In this document: piece after piece, positions 51,587 through 60,311 of the stretch
Position numbering within the stretch: position 1 is the stretch's first letter
How the letters are laid out: each line of letters opens with the position of its first letter
Source: Cedecea neteri
GTDB lineage: Bacteria; Pseudomonadota; Gammaproteobacteria; Enterobacterales; Enterobacteriaceae
Length of the DNA stretch: 64,000 nucleotides
Assembly (NCBI RefSeq): GCF_000758305.1
Contig: NZ_CP009458.1
Coordinates: 3,596,001 to 3,660,000, forward strand
Direction: 5' to 3'
Notes under the pieces: generated by a model
Told to the model about the DNA's origin: nothing
Databases searched by the model: none
What the model saw: the letters and a program-made list of their open reading frames with translations, nothing else
Translations under genes and position numbers: made by a program

Positions 51587-52246
51587 TTATTCGCTTCGTG
51601 CCGACTCCTCGTACGCTGCGTGATGAAAATCAATTTCCCACTGCAGAACATCCCCATAAAGCGCCGACAGCGCCTGCTTTTCTTTTTCACTCAGCGCCAT
51701 GGCGCAGCGATCGAGTTCGTTCTTTAGCCAAAGCGCCTGCTGGTAGAATGCGTCTTCCGCGTGCATCTCCACCCAGCGCCGGATGTCCGCATCGCTCTGG
51801 CGATGTTCGCTCACCCGCTTGCACCAGAAGTAGTACATCCATTCTGCACCGAACATCATTGTAACGATCTGCTCATAGCTGCCCTGCTGAGCGGTCAATA
51901 ACATACCGTCGCGAAAACGCCGCACGCCGGGCAAATCGCCCGGGTACTTAGCCGGATCGATCCGCCGCTCTGATAACACCTGTTCAAACCATGCGATCTG
52001 GGTGTCAACCAGGGCATTCAGCACGCCAATCAGCCAGCGCTGCTGCTGAATATCCGGCGCTTTGCTGACCCCGTGGGCAAAAATTGCTATTGCCGTCGCG
52101 ACAAAGTTGCCTTCAAATACTAGATAACGGTTAAAGACATCAGATGGCAGACGATCCTCTTCGATATCAACCACAAAGCGGTGCTTTTGCATCGCCTGCC
52201 ACACCGGCTGATGCTCTCTTAGCAGGCGCTCGCTAAACGCTTCCAT
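51587..52246 (-). CDS. TenA/THI-4/PQQC-fold protein (thiaminase-II-like)
   Basis: 219 residues, all helical. MEAFSERLLREHQPVWQAMQKHRFVVDIEEDRLP opens the family fold; DVFNRYLVFEGNFVATAIAIFAHGVSKAP is the second helix pair, QGSYEQIVTMMFGAEWMYYFWCKRV carries the active-site region, and MHAEDAFYQQALWLKNELDR the terminal helices. TenA proteins hydrolyse aminopyrimidines in thiamine salvage, yet the gene sits in a sugar-type catabolic locus and there is no TPP element. Start overlaps the BtpA stop by one base (TAATG), so it is coupled. Its role here is unknown. Confidence 0.82.
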   Translation of the reverse strand: MEAFSERLLREHQPVWQAMQKHRFVVDIEEDRLPSDVFNRYLVFEGNFVATAIAIFAHGVSKAPDIQQQRWLIGVLNALVDTQIAWFEQVLSERRIDPAKYPGDLPGVRRFRDGMLLTAQQGSYEQIVTMMFGAEWMYYFWCKRVSEHRQSDADIRRWVEMHAEDAFYQQALWLKNELDRCAMALSEKEKQALSALYGDVLQWEIDFHHAAYEESARSE

Positions 52247-53091
52247 TATTCCTCCTCGAGCGCGGCCTGGGCGACCGACATAAAATGCTTAACCCGGGCC
52301 AGCTCAACATCATTCCACCAGACGCCATCGACCTTCATCGTACTGGCCACAATAACCCCTTGAGTTCGCCCAAGTATCTGGCGCACGTTGCCCGGCGTCA
52401 CCCCTGAGCCTACCAACAGCGGTAGCTCCGTGGCCGCGCGGATCTCATCAATTTCCTCCATCGTGGCGCTATCCCCCGTACGCTGGCCGGTGGCGATCAC
52501 CGCATCAGCCTCGAAGAAATCAACATCGCGGGTCAGTTCCTGAATCGAACGGTCGGCCACGATGGCATGACTACCGTGCTTGACGTGGCTGTCGGCAAAA
52601 ACGCGAATATGCTCGGCGCGAAGCATACTGCGGTAGCGCAGAGCCTTGGCGGCCGCCCCTTCAATAAACCCTTCGTTGGCAATATAGGCGTTGGCCCACT
52701 GGTTTACGCGGACGAAATCTGCCCCGCCCGCCAGGGCGACAGCCATAGCCGGGATCGCCGCGTTAGCCAGGACATTAATACCCAGCGGCACGGCAAAACG
52801 CTCTCGGACTTTCTCGGTAATCACCGCCATCAGCGCGGAGGTTTCATGCCCGATATCTTCAGGTTTGGAAAAAGGAATATCCCCGTGGTTTTCGATAATA
52901 AGGCCATGAACCCCTCCGGAAATATAATTTTCAGCATCACGAAGCGCACGTCCAACAATATCAGAAACTGATTTTCCTCGATATTTTGGTGAGCCAGGAA
53001 ATGGGTCGCAATGAATAACACCAATGACAGCTTTGTTACGTGAAAAAATAGCTTGTATTGCGTTCGTTTTTTCTGCTGAGATAGCAATCAT
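52246..53091 (-). CDS. BtpA/SgcQ-family TIM-barrel protein
   Basis: 281 residues from ATG 53091 (AGGATGG site); ATG 53100 is poorly placed. VIGVIHCDPFPGSPKYRGKSVSDIV near the start, IENHGDIPFSKP, VNVLANAAIPAMAVALAGGADFVRVN, FADSHVKHGSHA and LVGSGVTPGNVRQILG are BtpA-family motifs. E. coli SgcQ belongs here in the sgc sugar locus; a catalytic activity is not settled. 26 bp separate it from the divergent PfkB kinase gene. Confidence 0.88.
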   Translation of the reverse strand: MIAISAEKTNAIQAIFSRNKAVIGVIHCDPFPGSPKYRGKSVSDIVGRALRDAENYISGGVHGLIIENHGDIPFSKPEDIGHETSALMAVITEKVRERFAVPLGINVLANAAIPAMAVALAGGADFVRVNQWANAYIANEGFIEGAAAKALRYRSMLRAEHIRVFADSHVKHGSHAIVADRSIQELTRDVDFFEADAVIATGQRTGDSATMEEIDEIRAATELPLLVGSGVTPGNVRQILGRTQGVIVASTMKVDGVWWNDVELARVKHFMSVAQAALEEE

Positions 53092-53117
53092 CTTATCCAT
53101 CCTATTAAGGAAACACT

Positions 53118-53990
53118 ATGCGTGTTTACGTTGTCGGTAATATTGTCGTAGATGAAACCTGGTCCATTTCGGACATGCCAAAAAAAGGCACTTCAATTCA
53201 CGGAGTTAAAGTTTCGCAGGATGTCGGCGGCAAAGGCGCGAATCAAGCGATCATATTATCCCGCTGCGGAATCGATACACGTTTAATTGCTGCCACGGGA
53301 AATGACAGCAATGGTGAGTGGATTCGTCAGCAGATAAAAAATGAACCGCTGACGCTACTACCCGACGGCCATTTTAATCAACATAGCGACACCTCGATTA
53401 TTTTAAATAGTGCTGACGGCGACAATGCCATTATTACCACCACAGCTGCGGCTGATACGTTCAGCCTCGATGATATTATTCCGCATATGGCGGAAGCCAC
53501 TGCGGGCGATATTCTGCTCCAACAAGGCAATTTCTCCCTGGATAAAACGCGGGCACTGTTCCAGTACGCTAAAACCCGCGGTATGACAACGGTATTCAAT
53601 CCCTCCCCCGTCAACCCTGACTTTTGCCATCTTTGGCCGCTGATCGACATTGCGGTGGTCAATGAATCCGAGGCCGAGCAGCTGCAACCCTATACCGTAA
53701 GAAGCTTAGTGGTGACCCAGGGCGCAACAGGCGCCTGGCTTATCCAGGCTGGCCAGCGCCAGTTTTGCCCCGCCTTCCCTGCCGAGGCGCTGGATACCAC
53801 CGGTGCAGGCGACACCTTCCTCGCGGTTATGCTGGCATCGACGATCCTGCGCGGTGTTGCGCCGGATGCGCTGGCGCTGACTCACGCCAGCAAAGCCGCT
53901 GCCATCACCGTCAGCCGCCGTGGAACGCTCAGTGCGTTTCCCGACGGCCACGAACTTACCGCCCTGTTAGCCTTGAAGGGCGAACATTGA
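53118..53990 (+). CDS. PfkB/ribokinase-family sugar kinase
   Basis: 290 residues. RVYVVGNIVVDETWSISDMPKKGTSIHG, the signature VGGKGANQAIILSRCG, VNPSPVNPDFCHL, the ATP strand VVTQGATGAWL and catalytic DTTGAGDTFLAVMLAS are all present. It would phosphorylate the sugar released in this locus. It is the only plus-strand gene in the binding protein/BtpA/TenA row: 26 bp from the BtpA start and 1 bp from the convergent binding-protein stop, so it must be antisense to any readthrough RNA. Confidence 0.92.
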   Translation: MRVYVVGNIVVDETWSISDMPKKGTSIHGVKVSQDVGGKGANQAIILSRCGIDTRLIAATGNDSNGEWIRQQIKNEPLTLLPDGHFNQHSDTSIILNSADGDNAIITTTAAADTFSLDDIIPHMAEATAGDILLQQGNFSLDKTRALFQYAKTRGMTTVFNPSPVNPDFCHLWPLIDIAVVNESEAEQLQPYTVRSLVVTQGATGAWLIQAGQRQFCPAFPAEALDTTGAGDTFLAVMLASTILRGVAPDALALTHASKAAAITVSRRGTLSAFPDGHELTALLALKGEH

Positions 53991-53991
53991 C

Positions 53992-54942
53992 CTACTTGAA
54001 CAGCGAACGATAGGTATCTACGTTCGCTTTGGTGACAACCGTGGCCGGAACCAGAATGGTTTTCGGTACGGTTTTACCCGAGGTGATCGTGTTCAGTGCC
54101 TTCAGAGCTTCAGCCCCCATCTTTTCCGGATCCTGCTGCAAAACGGCGGTGACGTAACCACCGTCGATACCCGAAATGGCCTTCGCGGTCAGATCCCAGC
54201 CAAAGACTTTAATATCCTTCTGGCGCCCCTGGTTTTCCACGGCGGCAATGGCGCCCAGCAAAGCGGGTTCGCCAGTGGCATAAATCACCGTCAGATCGGG
54301 GTTACCGGTAATCAGGTTTTCGGCCGCGATCATGGCTTTATCCTGCACGTTTTGGCCGTCGACAACGTCGGCGATGGTGATTTTCGGATTGCTTTTCAGC
54401 GTCTCTTCAAATCCTTTCTGCCGCTGGTTCTGAATGGCCGAATTCAGCGCACCAACAATACCCAACCGTGCCTTGCCGCCCATTTCTTTCTGCACATAGT
54501 CCACGAAGTATTTACCAATGATTTTACCACCCTCAATATTATCAACGCCGACCTGAGCCGCCTGCGGCCCGGCCGGTAATACGGCATCAATCGCAATGAC
54601 AGGAATTTTTGCAGCGGCAGCTTCTTTTATCGCAGGCATAATGCCGTTAACGTCGATAGCATCTACCAGAATGCCTTTAACACCTTGTTGAATATAATTT
54701 TCTATCGCATCGTTCTGAGCCACAGGATTATCATTAGAGTTAAAAATCACTAAATCCTTGCCACTGGATTTGGCCGCATCCTGCGCACCTTTATTCATCA
54801 GGTTAAAGAACAGAGCCTGTTGGTTAATTTGTACCAGCGCATAGGTTGGAGCAGCGGCGCTGGCGGCAGAAATAAAACCGATTGATGCCAGCATCGTCGT
54901 TGCTACAGCAATAGAACGCAGTTTTCCGGTGTTAAATAACAT
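53992..54942 (-). CDS. Ribose-type periplasmic sugar-binding protein
   Basis: 316 residues from ATG 54942, the third of three ATGs but the one with correct spacing to AGAGGA. Signal peptide (TTMLASIGFISAASAAA) followed by the RbsB-like fold: TYALVQINQQALFFNLMNKGAQDAAK, VKGILVDAIDVNGIMPAIKEA, VGVDNIEGGKIIGKYFVDYV, and the hinge DLTVIYATGEPALLGA. It delivers the ligand to the ABC transporter encoded beyond the LacI gene, though it is transcribed in the other direction. Its last base is next to the kinase stop. Confidence 0.9.
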   Translation of the reverse strand: MLFNTGKLRSIAVATTMLASIGFISAASAAAPTYALVQINQQALFFNLMNKGAQDAAKSSGKDLVIFNSNDNPVAQNDAIENYIQQGVKGILVDAIDVNGIMPAIKEAAAAKIPVIAIDAVLPAGPQAAQVGVDNIEGGKIIGKYFVDYVQKEMGGKARLGIVGALNSAIQNQRQKGFEETLKSNPKITIADVVDGQNVQDKAMIAAENLITGNPDLTVIYATGEPALLGAIAAVENQGRQKDIKVFGWDLTAKAISGIDGGYVTAVLQQDPEKMGAEALKALNTITSGKTVPKTILVPATVVTKANVDTYRSLFK

Positions 54943-55288
54943 CATCATTATCCTCTTCGGGAATAGTTTATAGCCAGCAGAGTTCCGCGCCGTATGTGAA
55001 CGCAGAAGAGTTATTTTTTGGCGGGCAAATATCGACGATATGGCCAGAACAGTCATCGACGTTCGGCGGAGACCTGCTTAATTTCATTCCGGCAACCGGT
55101 CCGTATCGGTGCTCGACTGGAATGACTTAAACGGGTTTGGGAATGATTTCCCGGATGATGCGGTAAACTGCCTATACAATTCTCCGCAGATTAAATTTTG
55201 TCAAGAATTTATTTCTGCTTGTGGTGAGCAGAGAAATCGCTGTATCCAACCCGATTAACTATGTTACAGATAACCGATTCTGGGAGTA
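54943..55288. promoter_or_regulatory. Divergent regulatory gap with a LacI operator-like site
   Basis: 346 bp between the binding-protein and LacI genes. Contains TTAAACGGGTTTG (55127-55139), a close match to the perfect operators found at 56389 and 56564, and no other open frame. Confidence 0.5.
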
Positions 55289-56311
55289 ATGGCGCAAGCA
55301 ATGAGCATAAAACGCGTATTGTTATCCGATGTGGCAAAGCTGGCGGGGCTGTCGAAGTCGACACTATCGCGTTATATGAACAACAGTATTGTGCTGCCGC
55401 AGGACACCATTGACCGTATCGAAACCGCCATTCGCGAGCTGGACTATCGTGGCAATAGCCTGGCCCGTCGCCTTAGCAAAGGTGGCAGCGAAACGCTTGG
55501 CCTGGTGCTGCCCGATATTACCAACCCCTTCTTTGCTGAACTGGCCGACGCCGCCGAAGAAGCCGCTTCTGCCAGCGGTTTCAGCCTGGTGCTGTGTATC
55601 ACCCGTAACAATCCTGAAAAAGAGTGCCAGTTCATCCGCTGGCTGGATACCTGTCAGGTCGACGGCCTGCTGTTCACCACCAACCGCCCCGACAACGGCC
55701 TGCTGCGCAAAGAGCTCCAGCGCCACGAACGCATTGTCTTGCTGGATGAGGATATTCCCGGCAGTAAGGTACCGAAAGTGTTTGCCGATAACGTCCAGGG
55801 CGGGCGGATCGCCACCGAACAACTGATAGCCGCCGGGCATCGCCATATCGCTTTCGTCGGTGGCCCGGATCAGTTGATGAGCGTCCGCGAGCGTTATCAG
55901 GGATTCTGCACCGCAATGGAACAGGCTGACCTGAACTGGCCGCCCGAATGGGTTATTTACGGAGATTACCACCGCGAGTTTGGCCAACAGGCGTTGCAGT
56001 ACCTGTTCAGCCAGCCGGCTCCCCCGACCGCCGTATTTGCCGCCAGCGACTATCTGGTGCTCGGTCTGTTGGACGGCCTGCGCACTCTCGGACTTCAGGC
56101 GCCAGAGGCGCTATCGTTGGTCGGCTTCGATGACGCCAACTACGCCGATTTTACCCAGCCGAGGATTTCGACTATCCGACAGCCCGCCCGGGAGCTGGGC
56201 CGCACCGCGGTGAACATCATGATGCGCCTGCTGAACAACGATCATGACATCCCGGCGGAAACCCGCCTGCCGGTGGAATGGATTGGTCGCGACTCGATCA
56301 AGAAGCGTTAA
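55289..56311 (+). CDS. LacI-family repressor of the sugar locus
   Basis: 340 residues. HTH: KRVLLSDVAKLAGLSKSTLSRYMNNSIVLPQDTIDRIETAIRELDYRGNSLARRL at residues 8-62, including the hinge helix. The Peripla_BP fold follows (TLGLVLPDITNPFFAELADAAEEAA; SLVGFDDANYADFTQPRIST). It sits between the binding-protein gene and the ABC operon. Palindromes of the GGTAAACCGGTTTACC type on both sides are its likely operators, and it may bind the transported sugar or its phosphate. Confidence 0.92.
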   Translation: MAQAMSIKRVLLSDVAKLAGLSKSTLSRYMNNSIVLPQDTIDRIETAIRELDYRGNSLARRLSKGGSETLGLVLPDITNPFFAELADAAEEAASASGFSLVLCITRNNPEKECQFIRWLDTCQVDGLLFTTNRPDNGLLRKELQRHERIVLLDEDIPGSKVPKVFADNVQGGRIATEQLIAAGHRHIAFVGGPDQLMSVRERYQGFCTAMEQADLNWPPEWVIYGDYHREFGQQALQYLFSQPAPPTAVFAASDYLVLGLLDGLRTLGLQAPEALSLVGFDDANYADFTQPRISTIRQPARELGRTAVNIMMRLLNNDHDIPAETRLPVEWIGRDSIKKR

Positions 56312-56388
56312 GCACGTTCCAAAATGGCGCAAATAGCGCCCAGTTTTGGCGCAAAAAACGTTCAACTCACAATTCTGTCACCACGAAT

Positions 56389-56404
56389 GGTAAACCGGTT
56401 TACC
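56389..56404. promoter_or_regulatory. LacI operator 1 (perfect palindrome)
   Basis: GGTAAACCGGTTTACC, 16-bp perfect palindrome with the central CG step used by LacI-family proteins. Confidence 0.75.
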
Positions 56405-56563
56405 GATGCTGTGAAGAATAAATTCTAGTTAATACATATTGCTAAGTGAAGTTGATGCCGTGTTGTTCCTGCCCTGGCACGGATGCTGCAATGTTCCTCC
56501 TGGCGAACAAATATCATACATAGCGTTTGTCCTGACTGTACTGGCGAGTGCTCTTTTCCACAG

Positions 56564-56577
56564 GTAAACCGGTTTAC
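56564..56577. promoter_or_regulatory. LacI operator 2 (palindrome)
   Basis: GTAAACCGGTTTAC, perfect 14-bp core identical to operator 1; 175 bp downstream of it, a distance that permits DNA looping. Confidence 0.75.
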
Positions 56578-56656
56578 TAGAATGTAAACCGTGTCGGATA
56601 GAGCCTCTCCCACAGGAGGGCGAACATTTCCCTGCCACAGCGATGGGAGTTATCAG

Positions 56657-57439
56657 ATGCAGCAGCCACACACTACCCCGGCAAGGGTGGAAATGATCAA
56701 TATCACCAAGACCTACGGGTCGATACGCTCACTGCGCGGAGTCAACCTTGCGCTCGCCCCAGGCGAGGTGCTGGGCTTAGTCGGTGATAACGGCGCGGGA
56801 AAATCCACCTTAACCAAAGTGCTCTCTGGCGCGGTTATCCCCTCCAGCGGCACGATCCGTATCGACGGTGAACAGCAGCAGTTTACCGATCCGGCCGATT
56901 CACGCCGCTGCCATATCGAGATGGTGTATCAGGATCTGTCGCTGTGCGACACGGTCGACGTCGCGGGCAATCTGTTTATGGGCCGCGAGCCGATGAAATC
57001 GGTCCTGGGTATCCCCTTCCTCGATGAAGGCAAAATGCACGCCGACGCCAGGGAGATGCTTAAAGGACTTGGGATCTCCATTCCTGATACCCGACTGCTG
57101 GTTCGAAATCTCTCCGGCGGCCAGCGCCAGGCTATTGCCATCGCGCGCGCGGCGGCCTTTGACCCGAAAGTGCTGATCATGGATGAACCCACCGCCGCGC
57201 TGGCCGTCGCGGAAGTCGAAGCGGTTCTCGAACTCATCCGCCGTGTTTCCGCCCGCGGGGTGAGCGTGATTCTGATTACCCACCGCCTGCAGGATCTGTT
57301 CCTGGTCTGTGACCGGATCATGGTGATGTATGAAGGTACCAACGTCGCCGACAGACGGGTGGCCGACACCAGCCTGAGCGATATTGTTAACCTGATTGTG
57401 GGCGAAAAATTCACCGCCCACTCTGCGGCTGCACATTGA
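56657..57439 (+). CDS. ABC transporter ATP-binding protein (single-domain, carbohydrate type)
   Basis: 260 residues from ATG 56657. Walker A LVGDNGAGKST, signature LSGGQRQAIAIARAAAF, Walker B VLIMDEPTAAL and the H-loop LITHRLQDLF. RbsA-type ATPases usually have two fused NBDs; this one has a single domain, as in FrcA-like systems, so it works as a homodimer. First gene of the five-gene operon. Confidence 0.93.
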   Translation: MQQPHTTPARVEMINITKTYGSIRSLRGVNLALAPGEVLGLVGDNGAGKSTLTKVLSGAVIPSSGTIRIDGEQQQFTDPADSRRCHIEMVYQDLSLCDTVDVAGNLFMGREPMKSVLGIPFLDEGKMHADAREMLKGLGISIPDTRLLVRNLSGGQRQAIAIARAAAFDPKVLIMDEPTAALAVAEVEAVLELIRRVSARGVSVILITHRLQDLFLVCDRIMVMYEGTNVADRRVADTSLSDIVNLIVGEKFTAHSAAAH

Positions 57440-57448
57440 GGTAACAGG

Positions 57449-58459
57449 ATGAGTATCATGAACTTAAGCAGCTCCCGCATGATCCAACATTCGCTGCCGC
57501 GCCGCCTGCTGCATAACCACTCAGGCGTAGTCAGCATTGCGCTCTTTTTCGTCTTCTGCTGCGTGGTGTTTTCGCTGATCACCAGCAACTTTCTCACTGG
57601 CACCAACTGGCTGAATATTATCCGTCAGAGCGCCCCGCTGCTAATAGTCGCAACGGCAATGACCCTGGTCATTACCACAGGCGGTATCGATCTGTCAGTG
57701 GGCTCTACCCTTGCGCTGGTCGGCGCGCTTTCGGCAATCGCCCTTAATAACTGGGGGCTGCCGTGGCCGGTGGTCATGCTCGGTGGCCTTTTGCTTGGCG
57801 GGTTCGTGGGCGCAATCAACGGCTTTTTTATTGCCTATGAAGGCATTCCGGCGTTTATTGTCACGCTTGCTACCCTCGCCGTGGTTCGCGGCATCGCGCT
57901 CCTGGTCACCCAGGGCTATTCGATTCCGATCCCGGCTGACAGCCTGTTTACCTTTATAGGACGCGCGTGGGTAGTCGGTATTCCCATGCCTGCACTGATC
58001 GGCATTTTATGCCTGGTTAGCGGACATATCGTACTCAATCATATGCGCTTTGGCCGCTACGTGACCGCTATCGGCGCTAATGCCGAAGGGGCACGGCGCA
58101 GCGGCATTAACACCCGAGCGGTCACCATGAAGGTCTATATCATCAGCGGAATGGCTGCCGCCCTGGCGGGGATGATCATTACCGCACGCCTCGGCAGCGG
58201 CTCTTCCAACCAGGGTGAAGGCTTTGAGCTGCAGGTAATAGCGGCCGTTGTGCTTGGCAGTACCAGCCTGTTTGGCGGCTTCGGCACCATTATTGGCACG
58301 CTGCTGGGCGCGCTGTCGATTGCGGTCATTCAGAACGGGCTGATCCTGTCGCATATTTCGCCGTTTTACACCCAGATAGCCACCGGCACCATTATCCTGC
58401 TGGCTATCTGGCTGAACACCCGCATTCTCAACCCGACCCGCTCCACGGCGAAAGGATAG
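57449..58459 (+). CDS. ABC transporter permease (RbsC family)
   Basis: 336 residues, about ten membrane helices. ITTGGIDLSVGSTLALVGALSAIALNNWG and TLATLAVVRGIALLVTQGYSIPIPA are the family marks; YVTAIGANAEGARRSGINTRAVTMKVYIISGMAAALAGMI is the cytoplasmic coupling loop. GAGGTAACAGG ribosome site. Forms the inner-membrane channel for the sugar locus. Confidence 0.93.
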   Translation: MSIMNLSSSRMIQHSLPRRLLHNHSGVVSIALFFVFCCVVFSLITSNFLTGTNWLNIIRQSAPLLIVATAMTLVITTGGIDLSVGSTLALVGALSAIALNNWGLPWPVVMLGGLLLGGFVGAINGFFIAYEGIPAFIVTLATLAVVRGIALLVTQGYSIPIPADSLFTFIGRAWVVGIPMPALIGILCLVSGHIVLNHMRFGRYVTAIGANAEGARRSGINTRAVTMKVYIISGMAAALAGMIITARLGSGSSNQGEGFELQVIAAVVLGSTSLFGGFGTIIGTLLGALSIAVIQNGLILSHISPFYTQIATGTIILLAIWLNTRILNPTRSTAKG

Positions 58460-58462
58460 TTG

Positions 58463-59542
58463 ATGAAAGGATCAATTTTTCGTCACCCTTCCCCGCTGCC
58501 GCTTGGCGTCAGGAGCGGTTACGTGATGACGGTGCTTGGCCCGCTGCCGGTTAACGAAATGGGCGTGACCCTGATGCATGAGCATATTCTGCTGGATGCT
58601 TCCGGCAAATGGGTGCCGCCCTGCTGCTGTAGCGATCGCCATCTTGCCGAACTGCCTGTGAAAATGGAGAACCTCGGCGAACTGTCGCTTAATCCGCTGA
58701 TGAGTCGCGATAACTGCCAGCTGTTTGATGTCGATGTTGCTATTGACGAGCTGATGAAATATCGAGCCCTTGGCGGAGAAACGGTGGTTGACCCGACTAA
58801 TATCGGTATTGGCCGCGACCCCAAAGCGCTGGCGCGCATCGCGCGTCTGACCGGTCTGAACATTATTATGGGGACTGGCCTCTATCTCGAACCTTCGCAC
58901 CCTGAGTGGGTAAAAAAAAGCAGCGTCGAACAGCTGACCGAGCGGCTGATGTACGATCTTGGCGGCGCGGAAAATAAACCAGAGGTGCTCGCCGGGCTCA
59001 TCGGCGAAATCGGTATCTCAAGTCGATTTACGCCAGATGAAGAGAAATCCCTGCGCGCTGCGGGTCGGGCCAGTGCCGCGACAGGTGTGCCGATCGAAGT
59101 TCATCTGCCCGGCTGGGAGCGACTGGGGCATCGGGTGCTGGATATTCTCGAACAGGAAGGCGCCGATTTACGCCATACCGTGCTTTGCCATATGAATCCC
59201 AGCTTTGCCGATAAGCGCTACCAGCGCGAACTGGCCCAGCGCGGGGCGTTTCTCGAATACGACATGATCGGCATGAGCTATTACTACGCTGACGAGTCGG
59301 CACAGTCCCCCTCAGACGAGGAGAACGCCCGCGCGATTCGTGAGCTGATTGACGACGGCTATATCCAGCACATTCTGCTGTCGCAGGACGTCTTCCTGAA
59401 AACCATGCTCACCCGGTACGGCGGTCACGGCTACGGCTACATACTCAAACATTTTGTTCCGCGTCTGCGGCGCCACGGCATCAGCGGCGAGCAGCTTGAA
59501 ACCTTAATGATTGGAAATCCCCAACGCGTCTTTGGCGGATAA
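58463..59542 (+). CDS. Phosphotriesterase-related hydrolase (PHP family)
   Basis: 359 residues from ATG 58463. Metal ligands of the amidohydrolase barrel: His39 and His41 (LMHEHILL), His214 (IEVHLPG), His243 (VLCHMNP) and Asp309 (LLSQDVF). The bridging residue is Glu182 (LIGEIGIS) rather than carbamylated Lys, as in E. coli Php and lactonase-type members. CCC motif at residues 54-56 (PPCCCSD) is unusual and may bind metal. Likely a lactonase or phosphodiesterase of the substrate's sugar part. Coupled to the permease by a 3-bp gap. Confidence 0.88.
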   Translation: MKGSIFRHPSPLPLGVRSGYVMTVLGPLPVNEMGVTLMHEHILLDASGKWVPPCCCSDRHLAELPVKMENLGELSLNPLMSRDNCQLFDVDVAIDELMKYRALGGETVVDPTNIGIGRDPKALARIARLTGLNIIMGTGLYLEPSHPEWVKKSSVEQLTERLMYDLGGAENKPEVLAGLIGEIGISSRFTPDEEKSLRAAGRASAATGVPIEVHLPGWERLGHRVLDILEQEGADLRHTVLCHMNPSFADKRYQRELAQRGAFLEYDMIGMSYYYADESAQSPSDEENARAIRELIDDGYIQHILLSQDVFLKTMLTRYGGHGYGYILKHFVPRLRRHGISGEQLETLMIGNPQRVFGG

Positions 59543-59555
59543 AAGGAAAATCATA

Positions 59556-60311
59556 ATGAAGAAAAAAGTCTTACTGGTCGGTGAATCCTGGACCAGCACG
59601 TCAACTCACGTTAAAGGTTTCGACCAGTTTGCCACCGCCACCTGGCACACCGGCGCAACGGATTTTTTGGCCGCGCTGGCGGATAGTCCCTACGCCGTGA
59701 CCTATATGCCCGCCCACGCGGCGGCGACAGATTTTCCGCTGACGCTGGAAGCGCTGCAGCAGTGGGATGCGATTATTCTCTCGGACATTGGCGCCAACAC
59801 GCTGCTGCTGCATCCGGATACCTGGCTGAAAAGCCGTCGAACCGCCAACCGTCTGACGCTTCTGCATGACTACGTGGCCGGCGGCGGCTCGCTGATGATG
59901 ATTGGCGGATATTACAGCTTCCAGGGCATTAACGGCGGTGCACGCTATCGCCATACTGCAGTTGAGACTGTTTTGCCAGTCCGCTGTCTGGCATGGGACG
60001 ACCGTATTGAAACCCCGGAGGGTTGCTATCCAGAAGTGACGGAACCCCACAGCGTGTTTAACGATATTCCAGGCGAATGGCCGTGGCTGCTAGGCTATAA
60101 CGAAGTTGAAATGCATCCGGAAGGTAAACTGCTGGCAACAGTCGCGGGTACCGGTCATCCGCTGCTGGCTATTCGCGAATATCTTCATGGCCGCTCGCTG
60201 GTGTGGACCAGCGATATGTCGGCACACTGGCTGCCGGAAGAGTTTGTTCGATGGCCCGGCTATCGCCAGCTATGGATTAACTGCCTTGACTGGTTGACGG
60301 AACATCGCTGA
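59556..60311 (+). CDS. Glutamine-amidotransferase-like protein (PF07090/DUF1355 type)
   Basis: 251 residues from ATG 59556. KKKVLLVGESWTSTSTHVKGFDQFATATWHTGATDFLAAL is a GATase1-like first half; GGSLMMIGGYYSFQGINGGARYRHTAVETVLPV includes the turn where class I GATases hold a Cys but here has Tyr (GGYYSF), so it is not a classical glutaminase. LLAIREYLHGRSLVWTSDMSAHWLPEEF lies in the C-terminus. Function in the sugar locus unknown. Overlaps the M20 gene by one base (TGATG). Confidence 0.78.
   Translation: MKKKVLLVGESWTSTSTHVKGFDQFATATWHTGATDFLAALADSPYAVTYMPAHAAATDFPLTLEALQQWDAIILSDIGANTLLLHPDTWLKSRRTANRLTLLHDYVAGGGSLMMIGGYYSFQGINGGARYRHTAVETVLPVRCLAWDDRIETPEGCYPEVTEPHSVFNDIPGEWPWLLGYNEVEMHPEGKLLATVAGTGHPLLAIREYLHGRSLVWTSDMSAHWLPEEFVRWPGYRQLWINCLDWLTEHR

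Larger units (their letters stand above)
56312..56656. promoter_or_regulatory. ABC-operon promoter region (345 bp)
   Basis: Gap between the LacI gene and the ABC ATPase gene. It contains two LacI-type palindromes (56389-56404 and 56564-56577) with a third half-site TGTAAACCG at 56583-56591; no other gene seen. Confidence 0.7.

Noticed and set aside
52246..53117. TPP riboswitch upstream of the TenA gene
   Set aside because: TenA overlaps the BtpA stop and no riboswitch-like leader is present anywhere near.
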